Shown: one piece after another, positions 12,415-22,275 of the stretch
Numbering within the stretch: the stretch's first letter is position 1
Layout of the letters: the number at the start of each line of letters is the position of its first letter
NCBI RefSeq assembly: GCF_002811475.1
Contig: NZ_NPDL01000005.1
Coordinates: 1 to 52,812, forward strand
Length of the DNA: 52,812 nucleotides
DNA from: Leptospira hartskeerlii
Lineage (GTDB): Bacteria > Spirochaetota > Leptospiria > Leptospirales > Leptospiraceae
Direction: 5' to 3'
The notes under the pieces: model-generated
The model's input: only the letters and a program-made list of their open reading frames with translations
Told to the model about the DNA's origin: nothing
Database searches by the model: none
Translations under genes and position numbers: made by a program

Positions 12415-12632
12415 CCCCAATTACTTTTATAAAAATGTCTGCCTTTAGGAGCCACCTGGAAACCTTCCGGGTGCTCCACGATCAGACTTGCTTCTTTTAG
12501 ATCCTCTAAATGAGGTCTCAGCTTCCATTCGGTAAAGGAAGTATTCAGTTCCAAATCCCTCATCGTAAGAAATCCTCCTTCGGAAGACGCCCTATAAATA
12601 TCTTGTAGGATTTGATTTTCAATACCGCTCAT
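12411..12632 (-). CDS. Small winged-helix-like protein downstream of the EAL gene
   Basis: A 73-residue protein whose pattern (helix, LTMRDLELNT, helix with KLRPHLEDLKEASLI, then a beta-wing FQVAPKGRHFY) resembles a minimal winged helix-turn-helix of the ArsR/PadR kind. It lacks extra dimerisation helices. Its start lies 12 bp after the stop of the EAL phosphodiesterase gene on the same strand, so the two are probably co-transcribed. DNA binding is inferred from pattern only; it could equally be a protein-interaction wing. Confidence 0.65.
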   Translation of the reverse strand: MSGIENQILQDIYRASSEGGFLTMRDLELNTSFTEWKLRPHLEDLKEASLIVEHPEGFQVAPKGRHFYKSNWG

Positions 12633-12644
12633 TGAAACCGTTTT

Positions 12645-13856
12645 TTAATACAGTCGAGGAGCGGTCACGTCCAAAAATACATAAGCCCCTGACTCTACTT
12701 CTCTACTAAAAACGATCAGATCTTTGACCGCGTCGCTATCAAAGTAACGCTCACTCATTCCCCAATCATCAGGCTTTCTCATAGAGTCCCTAAGCTGCCT
12801 ATAGAAATACGGAAGATAAGACCAATTTTTACCGATCCCATGGCTTGTTTCCCTAAAGGAATCCTCACCTGTTCTCATGTAATATGGAGACAATTGAGTT
12901 CCCTTAGAATCGGTGATATACACTCTATGGATCTCTTTGGAAGATTGGAAAACTGTATAAGCATCTATCAAATACCTATTAGCTATTTTTAATATAGGGA
13001 AAGGATTCAGAAGTTCTCCTAAAGTCAATCTGATCTTATTTTCGAAATTTAATTCCTGGCGAAGTGCTTCCATTTTTTTCTGATGAAAAAATTTCACCAT
13101 TTCTTTGATGGAGAGAGAAGGTTCCTTGCCTGTGGAAAGTTCTGCTCCCGGTTTCAAAAGTAAAAATCCCTGTAGGAATCTCGCCCCTCCTTCTAATGCA
13201 AAGTATAATTCCTCTTGGGTTTCCAGCCCTTCGTATAAGACGGAAGCGCCTAAAGAGAATGCTAGGTCTCTTATGTGTTCCAAAACTTTCCTGACAGAAG
13301 GAGAACGAGAAGAGGCTCTGATCAATCTGAGATCTAATTTTAAAAAGTCCGGGCGGAGAAGTCCCACTCTTTCTATTCCGGAAGCCTCCGATCCTAAATC
13401 GTCCAATGCGATCTTAAATCCGTATGCACGGAGAAGGTCCACTGCGATCCTTAAGGAATCCAAACTACCGGAAAATTCTTCTTCGGTGACTTCTAGTATG
13501 ATACGATTCGGCTCTATTCCGTATTCTCTAGTTAAGCGTAATAATCTGAAAGAGTCTATCCTTTCATTCTCCAATTCCCTATAAAGACGGTTCGGAGAGA
13601 TATTTAGGAACAATTTAGAATGGTCTGGATGAACTTTAAGTTTTTCTAATGCTTTTCTCCAGATCTCATCTTCTAATTTTCCCAGTTCAGAATCGGATAA
13701 ACCGGTTTCCGAAGAGAATAAATACCCAGCAGAAACGATACCGTCTGCTGTCTTTTTGCGAGCCAAAACTTCATGAGCGAAAATTCGCCCGTCTTCAACC
13801 GATAAGATTGGTTGGAAGAATGGTATAATTTCCGTTTCTTCGGCTTGGAGGATCAC
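12645..13856 (-). CDS. EAL-domain c-di-GMP phosphodiesterase with YkuI_C-like sensor domain
   Basis: Predicted hydrolase of cyclic di-GMP, 403 residues. The EAL domain (about 8-245) carries EVL at 29-31 in place of EAL, LFLNISP, LEVTEEE, ALDDLGS, FLKLDL, YEGLET and LQGFLLLKP, so the metal and catalytic acids are present and activity is likely. Loop 6, normally DDFGTGYSS, reads DDLGSEASG, which may weaken dimer-dependent activation. The C-terminal part (about 255-403), with VYITDSKGTQLSPYY, resembles the Cache/PAS-like YkuI_C domain. The GTG start at 13856 is forced: an in-frame stop lies three codons upstream and no later start precedes the domain. A winged-helix gene follows. Confidence 0.88.
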   Translation of the reverse strand: MILQAEETEIIPFFQPILSVEDGRIFAHEVLARKKTADGIVSAGYLFSSETGLSDSELGKLEDEIWRKALEKLKVHPDHSKLFLNISPNRLYRELENERIDSFRLLRLTREYGIEPNRIILEVTEEEFSGSLDSLRIAVDLLRAYGFKIALDDLGSEASGIERVGLLRPDFLKLDLRLIRASSRSPSVRKVLEHIRDLAFSLGASVLYEGLETQEELYFALEGGARFLQGFLLLKPGAELSTGKEPSLSIKEMVKFFHQKKMEALRQELNFENKIRLTLGELLNPFPILKIANRYLIDAYTVFQSSKEIHRVYITDSKGTQLSPYYMRTGEDSFRETSHGIGKNWSYLPYFYRQLRDSMRKPDDWGMSERYFDSDAVKDLIVFSREVESGAYVFLDVTAPRLY

Positions 13857-13932
13857 CTTTCGTTATATCGAATGATATTATCGTTATAGCAAACATAAAT
13901 CCCGAAATGAGTTTGTTTTAGAAGGAAATTAG

Positions 13933-13964
13933 TTAATATTATTAAATTAGTTTAATATAATTAA
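13933..13964. repeat. AT-only dyad at the end of the putative lipoprotein gene
   Basis: Two 14-base arms made almost only of A and T, 13933-13946 and 13951-13964, can pair with about two mismatches around a four-base loop (TTAG). The right arm includes the stop codon of the minus-strand gene. It may act as a weak transcript end. Confidence 0.3.
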
Positions 13965-14677
13965 CGAGAGGCATGATGAATCGAATATTTAATGATCTCG
14001 GCTAAGGCCTTTTCATCAGAGAATGCAAAAGCTGGTCCCCATAATACAAAAGGCCATCCAAACCAATTTTTTATTTCTATAGCTGGGATCTGTATTTGTT
14101 GGGTTTTGTTCTTTTGATCTACGTTTGAAATCTCCATATTCCATTCTTCTTTAAAAAATCCAGGGAATAATAAAAGAGAAAACGAAGATAGATACAGAGA
14201 CCAATGTATTTTGCGATGAAAACTACCGATTTTAATGATTATTGCAGATGAGAAATTTTGATCGTTAGATGGGCCAATGGAATCATAAAAACAATTCCAG
14301 CTCTTTCTATCTTTGCATAACTCAGAAGCAATGAGTGAAATTTGCTCTATAAATTTCCTTTTTCTTGGAGGGTAATATTTGAATGCAGAGCTTACTCCGT
14401 TCTCTGATGCAAAGTCAGCGGGCATCCAATCTTTTATCCAAAGCTTGCATGTGTTCGTCTTATCATTATCTACACAAAAAGAAGATGGATCTCCTTTTTT
14501 ACAAAATTCTACACATCGATCTCCAACTAAGAAAATTTGTAATTTGATCGGCTTAAGTGATTTGGTTTGATCCGGTTTTGGACTGACAGAGAGGGGAGAT
14601 ACCATGGACCTATAAATGCATCCATGATTCATAAATATAATTAGAAAGATTAAGGAATGAAATCCTTTAACAAACAT
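13961..14677 (-). CDS. Putative lipoprotein of unknown function, 238 residues
   Basis: The N-terminus is a short charged start, a hydrophobic stretch and Cys20 in MNHGC, which fits the relaxed spirochaete lipobox. The mature part holds several cysteines (FCKKGD, FCVDN, TCKLW, LCKDR, NCFYD) and a second hydrophobic stretch at about 155-175 (SLYLSSFSLLLFPGFF), so it may cross or dip into a membrane. No family recognised. It is the last of three minus-strand surface genes in an AT-richer block. I saw no good ribosome binding site before ATG 14677. Confidence 0.62.
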   Translation of the reverse strand: MFVKGFHSLIFLIIFMNHGCIYRSMVSPLSVSPKPDQTKSLKPIKLQIFLVGDRCVEFCKKGDPSSFCVDNDKTNTCKLWIKDWMPADFASENGVSSAFKYYPPRKRKFIEQISLIASELCKDRKSWNCFYDSIGPSNDQNFSSAIIIKIGSFHRKIHWSLYLSSFSLLLFPGFFKEEWNMEISNVDQKNKTQQIQIPAIEIKNWFGWPFVLWGPAFAFSDEKALAEIIKYSIHHASR

Positions 14678-14723
14678 TCGATGAGATCTTAATTCTTCAT
14701 TTTCTACTAAATAATCTATTCAT

Positions 14724-15725
14724 TTAGTTTGGCTTTCTATTTTTTCCTTTCGGTGTAATAGGTTGAGGATCCGGATTATCTGTTTCATTCATTCTAAATG
14801 GTGCAGGAAAGGTAGTATGAAATTCATCCATTTGTTTTTCATTATATCTATCAGCTGCATTAATAACCCTATATAAATGATCTTCTTGCTCTCTATTAAA
14901 GTAAATCGAACCAGTAGTGGCAAAATCATCTCCCATAAAATCGACGAGAAAGAATCCTGCTAAGAAATCTGCTACCTCTGCATAATGACATTCTAGTTCC
15001 GCACCTATTAAGACTACTCCTAGTTTAGCCCCGGTACTCCAATAATCACGATAATTTACGTAAAGCGGATTACTCGGCATATGTACAAAGAAACCGTCCC
15101 AAATTCCTGCATAGGCTCTTCTTCCCGTTCCAATCCTTCTTCCATGAATTGCGGATCCACCAAATCCTAAAAATGCATATTCGGCCGAAGATTCTTCCGT
15201 TATTCCTAGATTTCTTTTTTGGGACCATCCCGCAGATACTGTTTTTCCAGCGTATAAGGTTACCTGAACAGCGCGTGTATACCAAGCGCTTGCTCCGATT
15301 TGAGGGCCTATCATTACGTTAATGCTATATATATCTAGTAAATCTAATATACGATCCGGAATATACCATGCTAATTTCTCCCAAAAACTATTCTCTTCCG
15401 GAGATCTCTTAGAAAATCCTTGCCCGAGCGCATTATCATATTTAGTCCTTTTTTGCCAAATATCCGGTAATTGTTCCCAGAGAAGCTCCGCTTTTTCATT
15501 TTCCGGATAAATCCTAAAAACTGCTCTTAAGGATTCAGAAGCTTCTCCATATTTTTTCCCTTCAATCAAACGTTCTGCGTCGTTTAATAAATATTTCACA
15601 GATGTATTTACATCTTTATATGCCGGTACAGATGCACAATTTAAAATGGAGGTGGTCAGATAGAAGAATATTATAATTATAAAATATGCCTGAATCTTTT
15701 TGGGATTCATTTTGTTTGCTTTCAT
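14724..15725 (-). CDS. Putative lipoprotein with a repeat-like N-terminal helical region
   Basis: The chosen ATG at 15725 gives a Lys-rich n-region, a strongly hydrophobic stretch and Cys in ILNCAS, a spirochaete-type lipobox. An in-frame TTG at 15776 lengthens it but disrupts the signal peptide; neither start has a close ribosome binding site. After the Cys, residues about 50-110 look like a short TPR-like helical segment (SLRAVFRIYPENEKAELLW). The rest is rich in Gly, Tyr and Trp, with a basic proline-rich tail (ITPKGKNRKPN). No known family. It lies between another putative lipoprotein gene and an outer-membrane barrel gene, suggesting a surface locus. Confidence 0.65.
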   Translation of the reverse strand: MKANKMNPKKIQAYFIIIIFFYLTTSILNCASVPAYKDVNTSVKYLLNDAERLIEGKKYGEASESLRAVFRIYPENEKAELLWEQLPDIWQKRTKYDNALGQGFSKRSPEENSFWEKLAWYIPDRILDLLDIYSINVMIGPQIGASAWYTRAVQVTLYAGKTVSAGWSQKRNLGITEESSAEYAFLGFGGSAIHGRRIGTGRRAYAGIWDGFFVHMPSNPLYVNYRDYWSTGAKLGVVLIGAELECHYAEVADFLAGFFLVDFMGDDFATTGSIYFNREQEDHLYRVINAADRYNEKQMDEFHTTFPAPFRMNETDNPDPQPITPKGKNRKPN

Positions 15726-15794
15726 ATTAAATTTGAAGCAGCTTTTTGGTGATTTATAAAATTTTCCAGATTCCAAAACTTAATAACTCCGCTT

Positions 15795-16877
15795 TTAATA
15801 TTTGTATCCGAATTCGATCCCAATTTGGGATCTAGTGTCTCTTGCAGTTGGAAAAGGACCCATAGGAGGAATTACAGTGGAAACAAATTGCAAAGCATTA
15901 TTAGAAAGGAAACCACTCGAATCAGGTAAATTCGTTTCTTTAATTTTTTGAACAGATTCTTGATACGCGAATGATATTCTAAAGAACGTAATTTCACTAA
16001 AATCGTATCTATATCCTAAAGAAGTCCTAAAACCTTCTAATTCGCTTTTTACTATGCCGCCAATTTTACTGCCTCCGGGAAAACTGATAGATGGAGAGAT
16101 ATATAAGGTAATAGAGCGGTTCTCATATCTAGAATCATTTGCAAAACTCTGAAAATATTCTAAACCAAAATCTAAACTAGATAAGGGAGTAAGATTGAAT
16201 TTATAGTTTAGCCCAATGACAGCATTCCCGAAAACTTCAGAAAATTTAACTTTTTCTAAATAGGTCGAATCAATTCCCGAATAAGGAGTCCCGTTCGAAG
16301 TTCCTACATAAGGATACGGCTTTGATGAGGCAGTGAATGTGTTTCCATAAGTCTCAAATCCGATACGCAAAGCTAAATTTTCTAGAAGTTTATTTGAGGA
16401 ATTTTCAAAAAAGAAAAAATCCGTCAAGAATGCGATCCTGGAAGTTATAAGTGTATTATTCGAAAAAGTTTTGAACGATAGATCGTTCAGACTTACTGGA
16501 GAGCCGGAAGCGCTATAATTCAAAGTCGATAGATCATTTAGTTTATTATTCCCGGAGCTTAAACTAGCGTGAGAAAGGAAATAATTCGTACGAATGAAAT
16601 TACTATGCCTAATATCCGTTTCCCATTCCAAACCTTGCCCTTGGAAATTAGAAATAGAAGATTTTACAATTTCTTTCGAATCGGAGCCTATCTGATTTAA
16701 TCCTCTTGAATTCACAATATTCATCGCATTACTAGCAGTGGCCGAATGGATAGATATATTTGTAATTCTAATTTTAGAGATTGTATATCCTTCTGTCGTT
16801 TGGTCCTTATCTTTTGAATATAAGGAAGTGCTCAGTAAGAGTAGGCTGAGTAAGATCCAAATATTAATATATTTCAA
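15795..16877 (-). CDS. Predicted outer-membrane beta-barrel protein, 360 residues
   Basis: A cleavable signal peptide (hydrophobic core then SLYS-KD) is followed by about 330 residues of alternating polar and hydrophobic segments rich in Ser, Asn, Phe and Tyr. The protein ends in an aromatic C-terminus (IEFGYKY), the usual barrel-assembly signal. Candidate strands near the end include TSLGYRYDF and FRISFAYQE. A GTG at 16886 is in frame, but the TTG at 16877 sits six bases after a perfect GAGGTG, so I prefer the TTG. No specific porin family recognised. It is the first gene of the three-gene surface cluster. Confidence 0.72.
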   Translation of the reverse strand: MKYINIWILLSLLLLSTSLYSKDKDQTTEGYTISKIRITNISIHSATASNAMNIVNSRGLNQIGSDSKEIVKSSISNFQGQGLEWETDIRHSNFIRTNYFLSHASLSSGNNKLNDLSTLNYSASGSPVSLNDLSFKTFSNNTLITSRIAFLTDFFFFENSSNKLLENLALRIGFETYGNTFTASSKPYPYVGTSNGTPYSGIDSTYLEKVKFSEVFGNAVIGLNYKFNLTPLSSLDFGLEYFQSFANDSRYENRSITLYISPSISFPGGSKIGGIVKSELEGFRTSLGYRYDFSEITFFRISFAYQESVQKIKETNLPDSSGFLSNNALQFVSTVIPPMGPFPTARDTRSQIGIEFGYKY

Positions 16878-17202
16878 AAGAAACACCTCAGATCGTCTTC
16901 TTGAAAGCGAATGACGTTATACTATGAAATTAATTTCAGAATTCGATTTTTACCTCAATCATTTATATGAAAATCAGCGTAAAAAAATCTAAATTACCTC
17001 AAACGGGATATGTTGGGCATCTTCAATTTAGGTAAGGCTGCTATATAAATACTTTCTATTTAAGAACTTCCAAAAATTTCGCAGGACCTTCCGTCTCAGA
17101 TCTATAAGATCCAATCAATGCTTGCTTAGCAGGCAATCTTATCATTCGACAAAAGTATTTTCCGTTTGAAGACTGCTCTTGTGGAAGAAGTTAAAACCAA
17201 GT
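16878..17202. other. 325-bp AT-rich gap between the barrel gene and the MFS gene
   Basis: No complete gene seen. The barrel-proximal half should hold that gene's promoter, but I see no convincing -35/-10 pair. The MFS-proximal half holds the 44-codon coding-like remnant listed separately. No repeat or T-tailed hairpin was recognised. Confidence 0.5.
17056..17190 (-). pseudogene. Possible C-terminal remnant of a lost gene
   Basis: On the minus strand, a frame open for 44 codons ends in a natural-looking stop at 17056-17058. It has protein-like composition (MIRLPAKQALIGSY, then GPAKFLEVLK at the end). An in-frame stop sits immediately upstream (17191-17193), and there is no ribosome binding site, so it cannot be an intact gene as drawn. 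It may be the tail of a deleted gene; it could also be chance. Confidence 0.25.
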
Positions 17203-18465
17203 TCAACTCGTTCCATCTTGTCTTTTTTCTTTCTCTAAAATTTTAGATAATAGGGGAAGGGTGCCTAAAACCAGGAGAACCTCCAAGGTTCCATACAAGA
17301 TCCCTGTAAATTCCAAGCCCAAGGTTTTGTCGTAAAGATAACTAAAAAATTCCTGAGAGGAGATTGAAACTAAAGGTCCCAAAAGAAATCCCAAAGATCC
17401 AATACCTGTAAATACAGTCATAACCACTGCATTAAAACCTCCGGGTGCAAGCGAAGAAGCGAGTCTCATTGCAGGGACATACATGATCCCAGCGCCTATT
17501 CCACACGCAATCATAGACAAATATAGTCCGGAAGAAGTGTTTAAAAAACCAGTGCTTGCCTGTGCCACCCCGTAAATGAAGGAACCGATCCAAACTAAAG
17601 AGATAGAATTCCATTTTCTGGAAAGAAGTGCGGAAGGTAGAGATAACACGCTCATGAGTAGGAACATGACCCCGAAAAGTCCACCTACTTGTCCCGGAGA
17701 AAATCCAAGATCTTCTCTCAAATGTAAATTTAAGGAACTTAGAAAATAACCTACAGTAAATCGATCCACAAAGTGAAAAGCGATGGGCACGAGTAACAAA
17801 GGAGAAAGTGATAGAGCAGTTTTAGTTTTTTGCCAACCTTCCCATTCTATTTTTTTGAGATTACCTTCTTTCAGAAAGAAAAAAGATAAAATTCCCAAAG
17901 CCAAAAGAATGAATCCTCCTACAAAAAAAGGAAAGAGTGGATTTTTGTTTCCTAAAAAGCCGAGAGATTGGCCTACACCTCCTCCTAATGTGAGAAGAGT
18001 TCCGCCTAATCCGAACAAAATTCCTTTATTATAAAAACTAGATGTTTGGTCTTTCTCCTTATCCGAAATACAAGTGAGAAGCAGGCCGATCACAAAAATA
18101 TGCGCTCCTCCTTCTAAAAACCGAATCAAGAAAAGAAAAAAAATATTCGGTATAAATGGAAGTGCAACTAGTAAGAATGCATCTATAATAGCAAAGATCC
18201 CGATCAGTTTTTTTCTGGTCCCTAATTTATCGGAAATCCAACCGGCAATCGGAGAAAATAAAAAAGAGCCGAGCATAGCCGAACTTTGGAACCAAGCGAC
18301 TCCATATCCGGTGCCTCCCAATCTATCTTTAACGATTTCTTTATATACCGGTACAATCATAGTAACCGGAAGCATAGCTAAAAAGATGAAGGATAATATG
18401 ATCCAGGGAAAAGAATCCACCCCAAAGGAGGAGGAGGATTCTTTTTGGGTAGATACTTCTAACAA
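17203..18465 (-). CDS. Major facilitator superfamily transporter, co-transcribed with haem oxygenase
   Basis: A 420-residue inner-membrane protein with about twelve hydrophobic helices. The loop after helix 2 reads GWISDKLGTRKKL, the classic MFS motif A (GxxxDRxGRR type), and a central cytoplasmic region follows helix 6. Substrate is unknown. The start lies three bases after the hemO stop on the same strand, so the two should be translated from one message. Moving a haem-breakdown product, or an iron-related metabolite, is possible but only inferred from position. Confidence 0.87.
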   Translation of the reverse strand: MLEVSTQKESSSSFGVDSFPWIILSFIFLAMLPVTMIVPVYKEIVKDRLGGTGYGVAWFQSSAMLGSFLFSPIAGWISDKLGTRKKLIGIFAIIDAFLLVALPFIPNIFFLFLIRFLEGGAHIFVIGLLLTCISDKEKDQTSSFYNKGILFGLGGTLLTLGGGVGQSLGFLGNKNPLFPFFVGGFILLALGILSFFFLKEGNLKKIEWEGWQKTKTALSLSPLLLVPIAFHFVDRFTVGYFLSSLNLHLREDLGFSPGQVGGLFGVMFLLMSVLSLPSALLSRKWNSISLVWIGSFIYGVAQASTGFLNTSSGLYLSMIACGIGAGIMYVPAMRLASSLAPGGFNAVVMTVFTGIGSLGFLLGPLVSISSQEFFSYLYDKTLGLEFTGILYGTLEVLLVLGTLPLLSKILEKEKRQDGTS

Positions 18466-18468
18466 AAA

Positions 18469-19149
18469 TTAGTGCCTCGCGGGACTTGCCAGAACTTCAT
18501 CGAACTTGGCTTTACCTATAGAGGAGACCAACGTTTCTTCCAACTCATCGAAAATTTTTCCGTTCAATTTGAATACTTCGTTTGCCTCTTTTACGATTTT
18601 TTCTTTTTCGGAATCGGAGAGAGAAAGGGAATCCAACGTGTTTCTGTATTTATCTTTAAAATCTTTCGGACTGGAAATTTCAGGGAATTTATAAAAGTCC
18701 AGGCCTAATGTTCCTTCTATCCCCAAAGCTTTAGCGGCTACTCTTTTCAGGATCTGACCGCCGGAAAGATCTCCCAAATAACGAACATAACTGTGGGCTA
18801 CCAATAATTCAGGGAAAGTATTTGCAATTTCTCTAATATGTTTTACGTAAGCTTCTGTTGCGGGGGTAATATTCGGAGAATGTCCTGGTTGGAAAAAATG
18901 TGCCAGGTCTTTTTCGATCATCCCTTTTCTGTATAATTCAGGGAATCTGATCTTTCCTACGACTGGATGGTCTTTCTTATTTTCCAACTCTTCTTCCATT
19001 GCTCCATATACGAAATAAAAAGATTCCAAATGTTTGGCGTAACTTTTGGGTTCCAATACTCCTTTCATAAAGCAGCGAATGAATGCGTTGTTTTCCGCGA
19101 TGGTATGAGATTCGGAGGTTCCGTCTCTTAATAATTGGGCAAGGCTCAT
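18469..19149 (-). CDS. hemO: Haem oxygenase
   Basis: Cleaves haem to biliverdin, CO and ferrous iron in the cytosol, letting the cell use haem as an iron source. The 226-residue protein has the proximal haem-ligand His15 in SESHTIAEN and the distal-helix motif YLGDLSGGQILKR, plus FYKFPEI and the basic C-terminal helices. Haem oxygenase is well known in pathogenic Leptospira, where it supports growth on haem. It heads an operon with an MFS transporter. A 15-bp dyad lies 46-60 bases upstream of the ATG and could be an iron- or haem-responsive site. Confidence 0.95.
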   Translation of the reverse strand: MSLAQLLRDGTSESHTIAENNAFIRCFMKGVLEPKSYAKHLESFYFVYGAMEEELENKKDHPVVGKIRFPELYRKGMIEKDLAHFFQPGHSPNITPATEAYVKHIREIANTFPELLVAHSYVRYLGDLSGGQILKRVAAKALGIEGTLGLDFYKFPEISSPKDFKDKYRNTLDSLSLSDSEKEKIVKEANEVFKLNGKIFDELEETLVSSIGKAKFDEVLASPARH

Positions 19150-19194
19150 GGGGGTTCTCCTGACAATACTGTGACAAATCTGTGATTCTAGGGC

Positions 19195-19209
19195 TGAGAG
19201 TCAATCTCA
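19195..19209. promoter_or_regulatory. Dyad upstream of hemO, candidate operator
   Basis: TGAGA-GTCAA-TCTCA, perfect 5-bp arms in the AT-rich leader of hemO, about 46 bases before its start codon. The position suits a repressor site overlapping or just downstream of a promoter. I cannot match it to an established leptospiral Fur or haem-regulator motif. Confidence 0.35.
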
Positions 19210-19316
19210 AAAATATAATTTTGGAAAAGATTGGCAATCTTGAAATTTGGGGATTTTTGTAGTATCTTCGACAAAAGGGGAGAAGGCGGAGAATTATCTG
19301 GTTCGAATGCCTGGGA

Positions 19317-20369
19317 CTAGTCTTCCATATCCCAGAAAAAGTCCTTATTTGTAAGTTCAGAATCTTCTGTTTTTTGAAAGGAGTTCCTACCATCCGGCTC
19401 GGAAGAGATCGGAAGATCCGAGCCAAGCCTTTCCAAATCCTGGGTTTCTCTTTCCCAATATTCTTCCGTCCCGAAGTGAGGAAACGCATTCGGGAATGAA
19501 GGATCTTCCCAACGTTTAGCGATCCATGCAGAATAATGAATATAGCGCAAGCCCCGCAATGGTTCTACCAAATCGAACCAAGAATTGCGAAATTCACGGA
19601 ACTCTCTATAACCTTCTAAAAAAATCTCTCTTTCATACTCCGACGCAGAATCGCCAAAGGGGAGAAGCATCCAAAAATCTTGGACTGCAGGTCCGGTCAC
19701 AAAATCATCAAAGTCTATAAAACAAAGTCCGTCTGCTGTTTGTATTAAATTTCCTTTATGGCAATCTCCATGGATCCGATGGAATGGCATATCTTTGGAT
19801 GCTTCGGAGAATGAGTTAAAAATTCTGGTTGCCGCTTCTTCGTATCTTTTCCAAAGATGAGTGGGTAGGAACTCCTTCTCTTTCAAAAATCGCAAAGGGT
19901 CCTCTCCGAAATTTTTCAGATTGTATTGTATCCTATGTTTTGCTGGTTTAGAGGCCCCTATATTGTGGATCCTGGCGAGTAGTCTTCCTGTTTGGACTAA
20001 ATTGTTTTTGTCTAATTCTTCTACTAATCTTCCTTTTTGAAGAGGCCAGATCGTATAATAAATTCCTTTTGTTTCTCTGACAGTGATTCCGTTTTCCAAA
20101 GCTAAAGGAGCAACAACCGGGATCTCTCCTTCTTCTAACTCTTTAAGAAAAGAATGTTCTTCTAATATTTGATCGAGAGTCCAGCGTCCTGGGCGGTAGA
20201 ATTTTACTACGAGTCTTCCACCTTCTTCTAAGCCAACATCATAGACCCTGTTCTCTAAACTGTTTAATGCAAGACAATGTCCTGAAACTGAGAATCCTGC
20301 GTCTTCTACGGCTGATAGGACCGAATCTATATCGAGTCTGTTATAGAATTCTTTACCTGGAATTTCCAT
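19317..20369 (-). CDS. srkA: SrkA/YihE-type stress response kinase
   Basis: Cytosolic serine/threonine kinase of the aminoglycoside-phosphotransferase-like fold; E. coli SrkA counters stress-induced cell death. The N-terminal lobe closely follows YihE: NSLENRVYDV, VVKFYRPGRWT and DQILEEHSFL. The catalytic loop is IHGDCHKGNL and the metal loop is FIDFDDF, so all key residues are present. It has 350 residues, close to the E. coli length with a short C-terminal extension. It follows the DUF115 gene with a five-base gap, so the two are likely one transcript. Confidence 0.92.
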   Translation of the reverse strand: MEIPGKEFYNRLDIDSVLSAVEDAGFSVSGHCLALNSLENRVYDVGLEEGGRLVVKFYRPGRWTLDQILEEHSFLKELEEGEIPVVAPLALENGITVRETKGIYYTIWPLQKGRLVEELDKNNLVQTGRLLARIHNIGASKPAKHRIQYNLKNFGEDPLRFLKEKEFLPTHLWKRYEEAATRIFNSFSEASKDMPFHRIHGDCHKGNLIQTADGLCFIDFDDFVTGPAVQDFWMLLPFGDSASEYEREIFLEGYREFREFRNSWFDLVEPLRGLRYIHYSAWIAKRWEDPSFPNAFPHFGTEEYWERETQDLERLGSDLPISSEPDGRNSFQKTEDSELTNKDFFWDMED

Positions 20370-20374
20370 GATTG

Positions 20375-22198
<1,824 letters not shown>

Positions 22199-22275
22199 AA
22201 TACTCCTAAGCATTCCAGAGTCCGCCCGATTCTGGTCACTTGCAATCAATTTCCCAAAGAAACACAAAAATACAT

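Noticed and set aside
13105..13584. A 159-codon plus-strand frame
   Set aside because: Antisense to the EAL gene, which has recognisable motifs throughout; the frame is Ser/Arg-rich and lacks a ribosome binding site.
16301..16320. GTTCGAAGTTCCTAC resembling the dispersed palindrome
   Set aside because: One base longer with mismatched arm; it encodes part of the barrel protein and is probably chance.
17783..18472. Two plus-strand frames (83 and 132 codons) opposite the MFS gene
   Set aside because: They are antisense shadows of a clear membrane transporter, Lys/Pro-rich with no ribosome binding site.
22199..22275. Longer starts for the DUF115 gene (22267) and smc (22240), which would overlap each other
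   Set aside because: ATG 22198 has AGGAG just upstream, and [11 protein letters not shown] at 22276 is the standard SMC start; the extensions have no family match.
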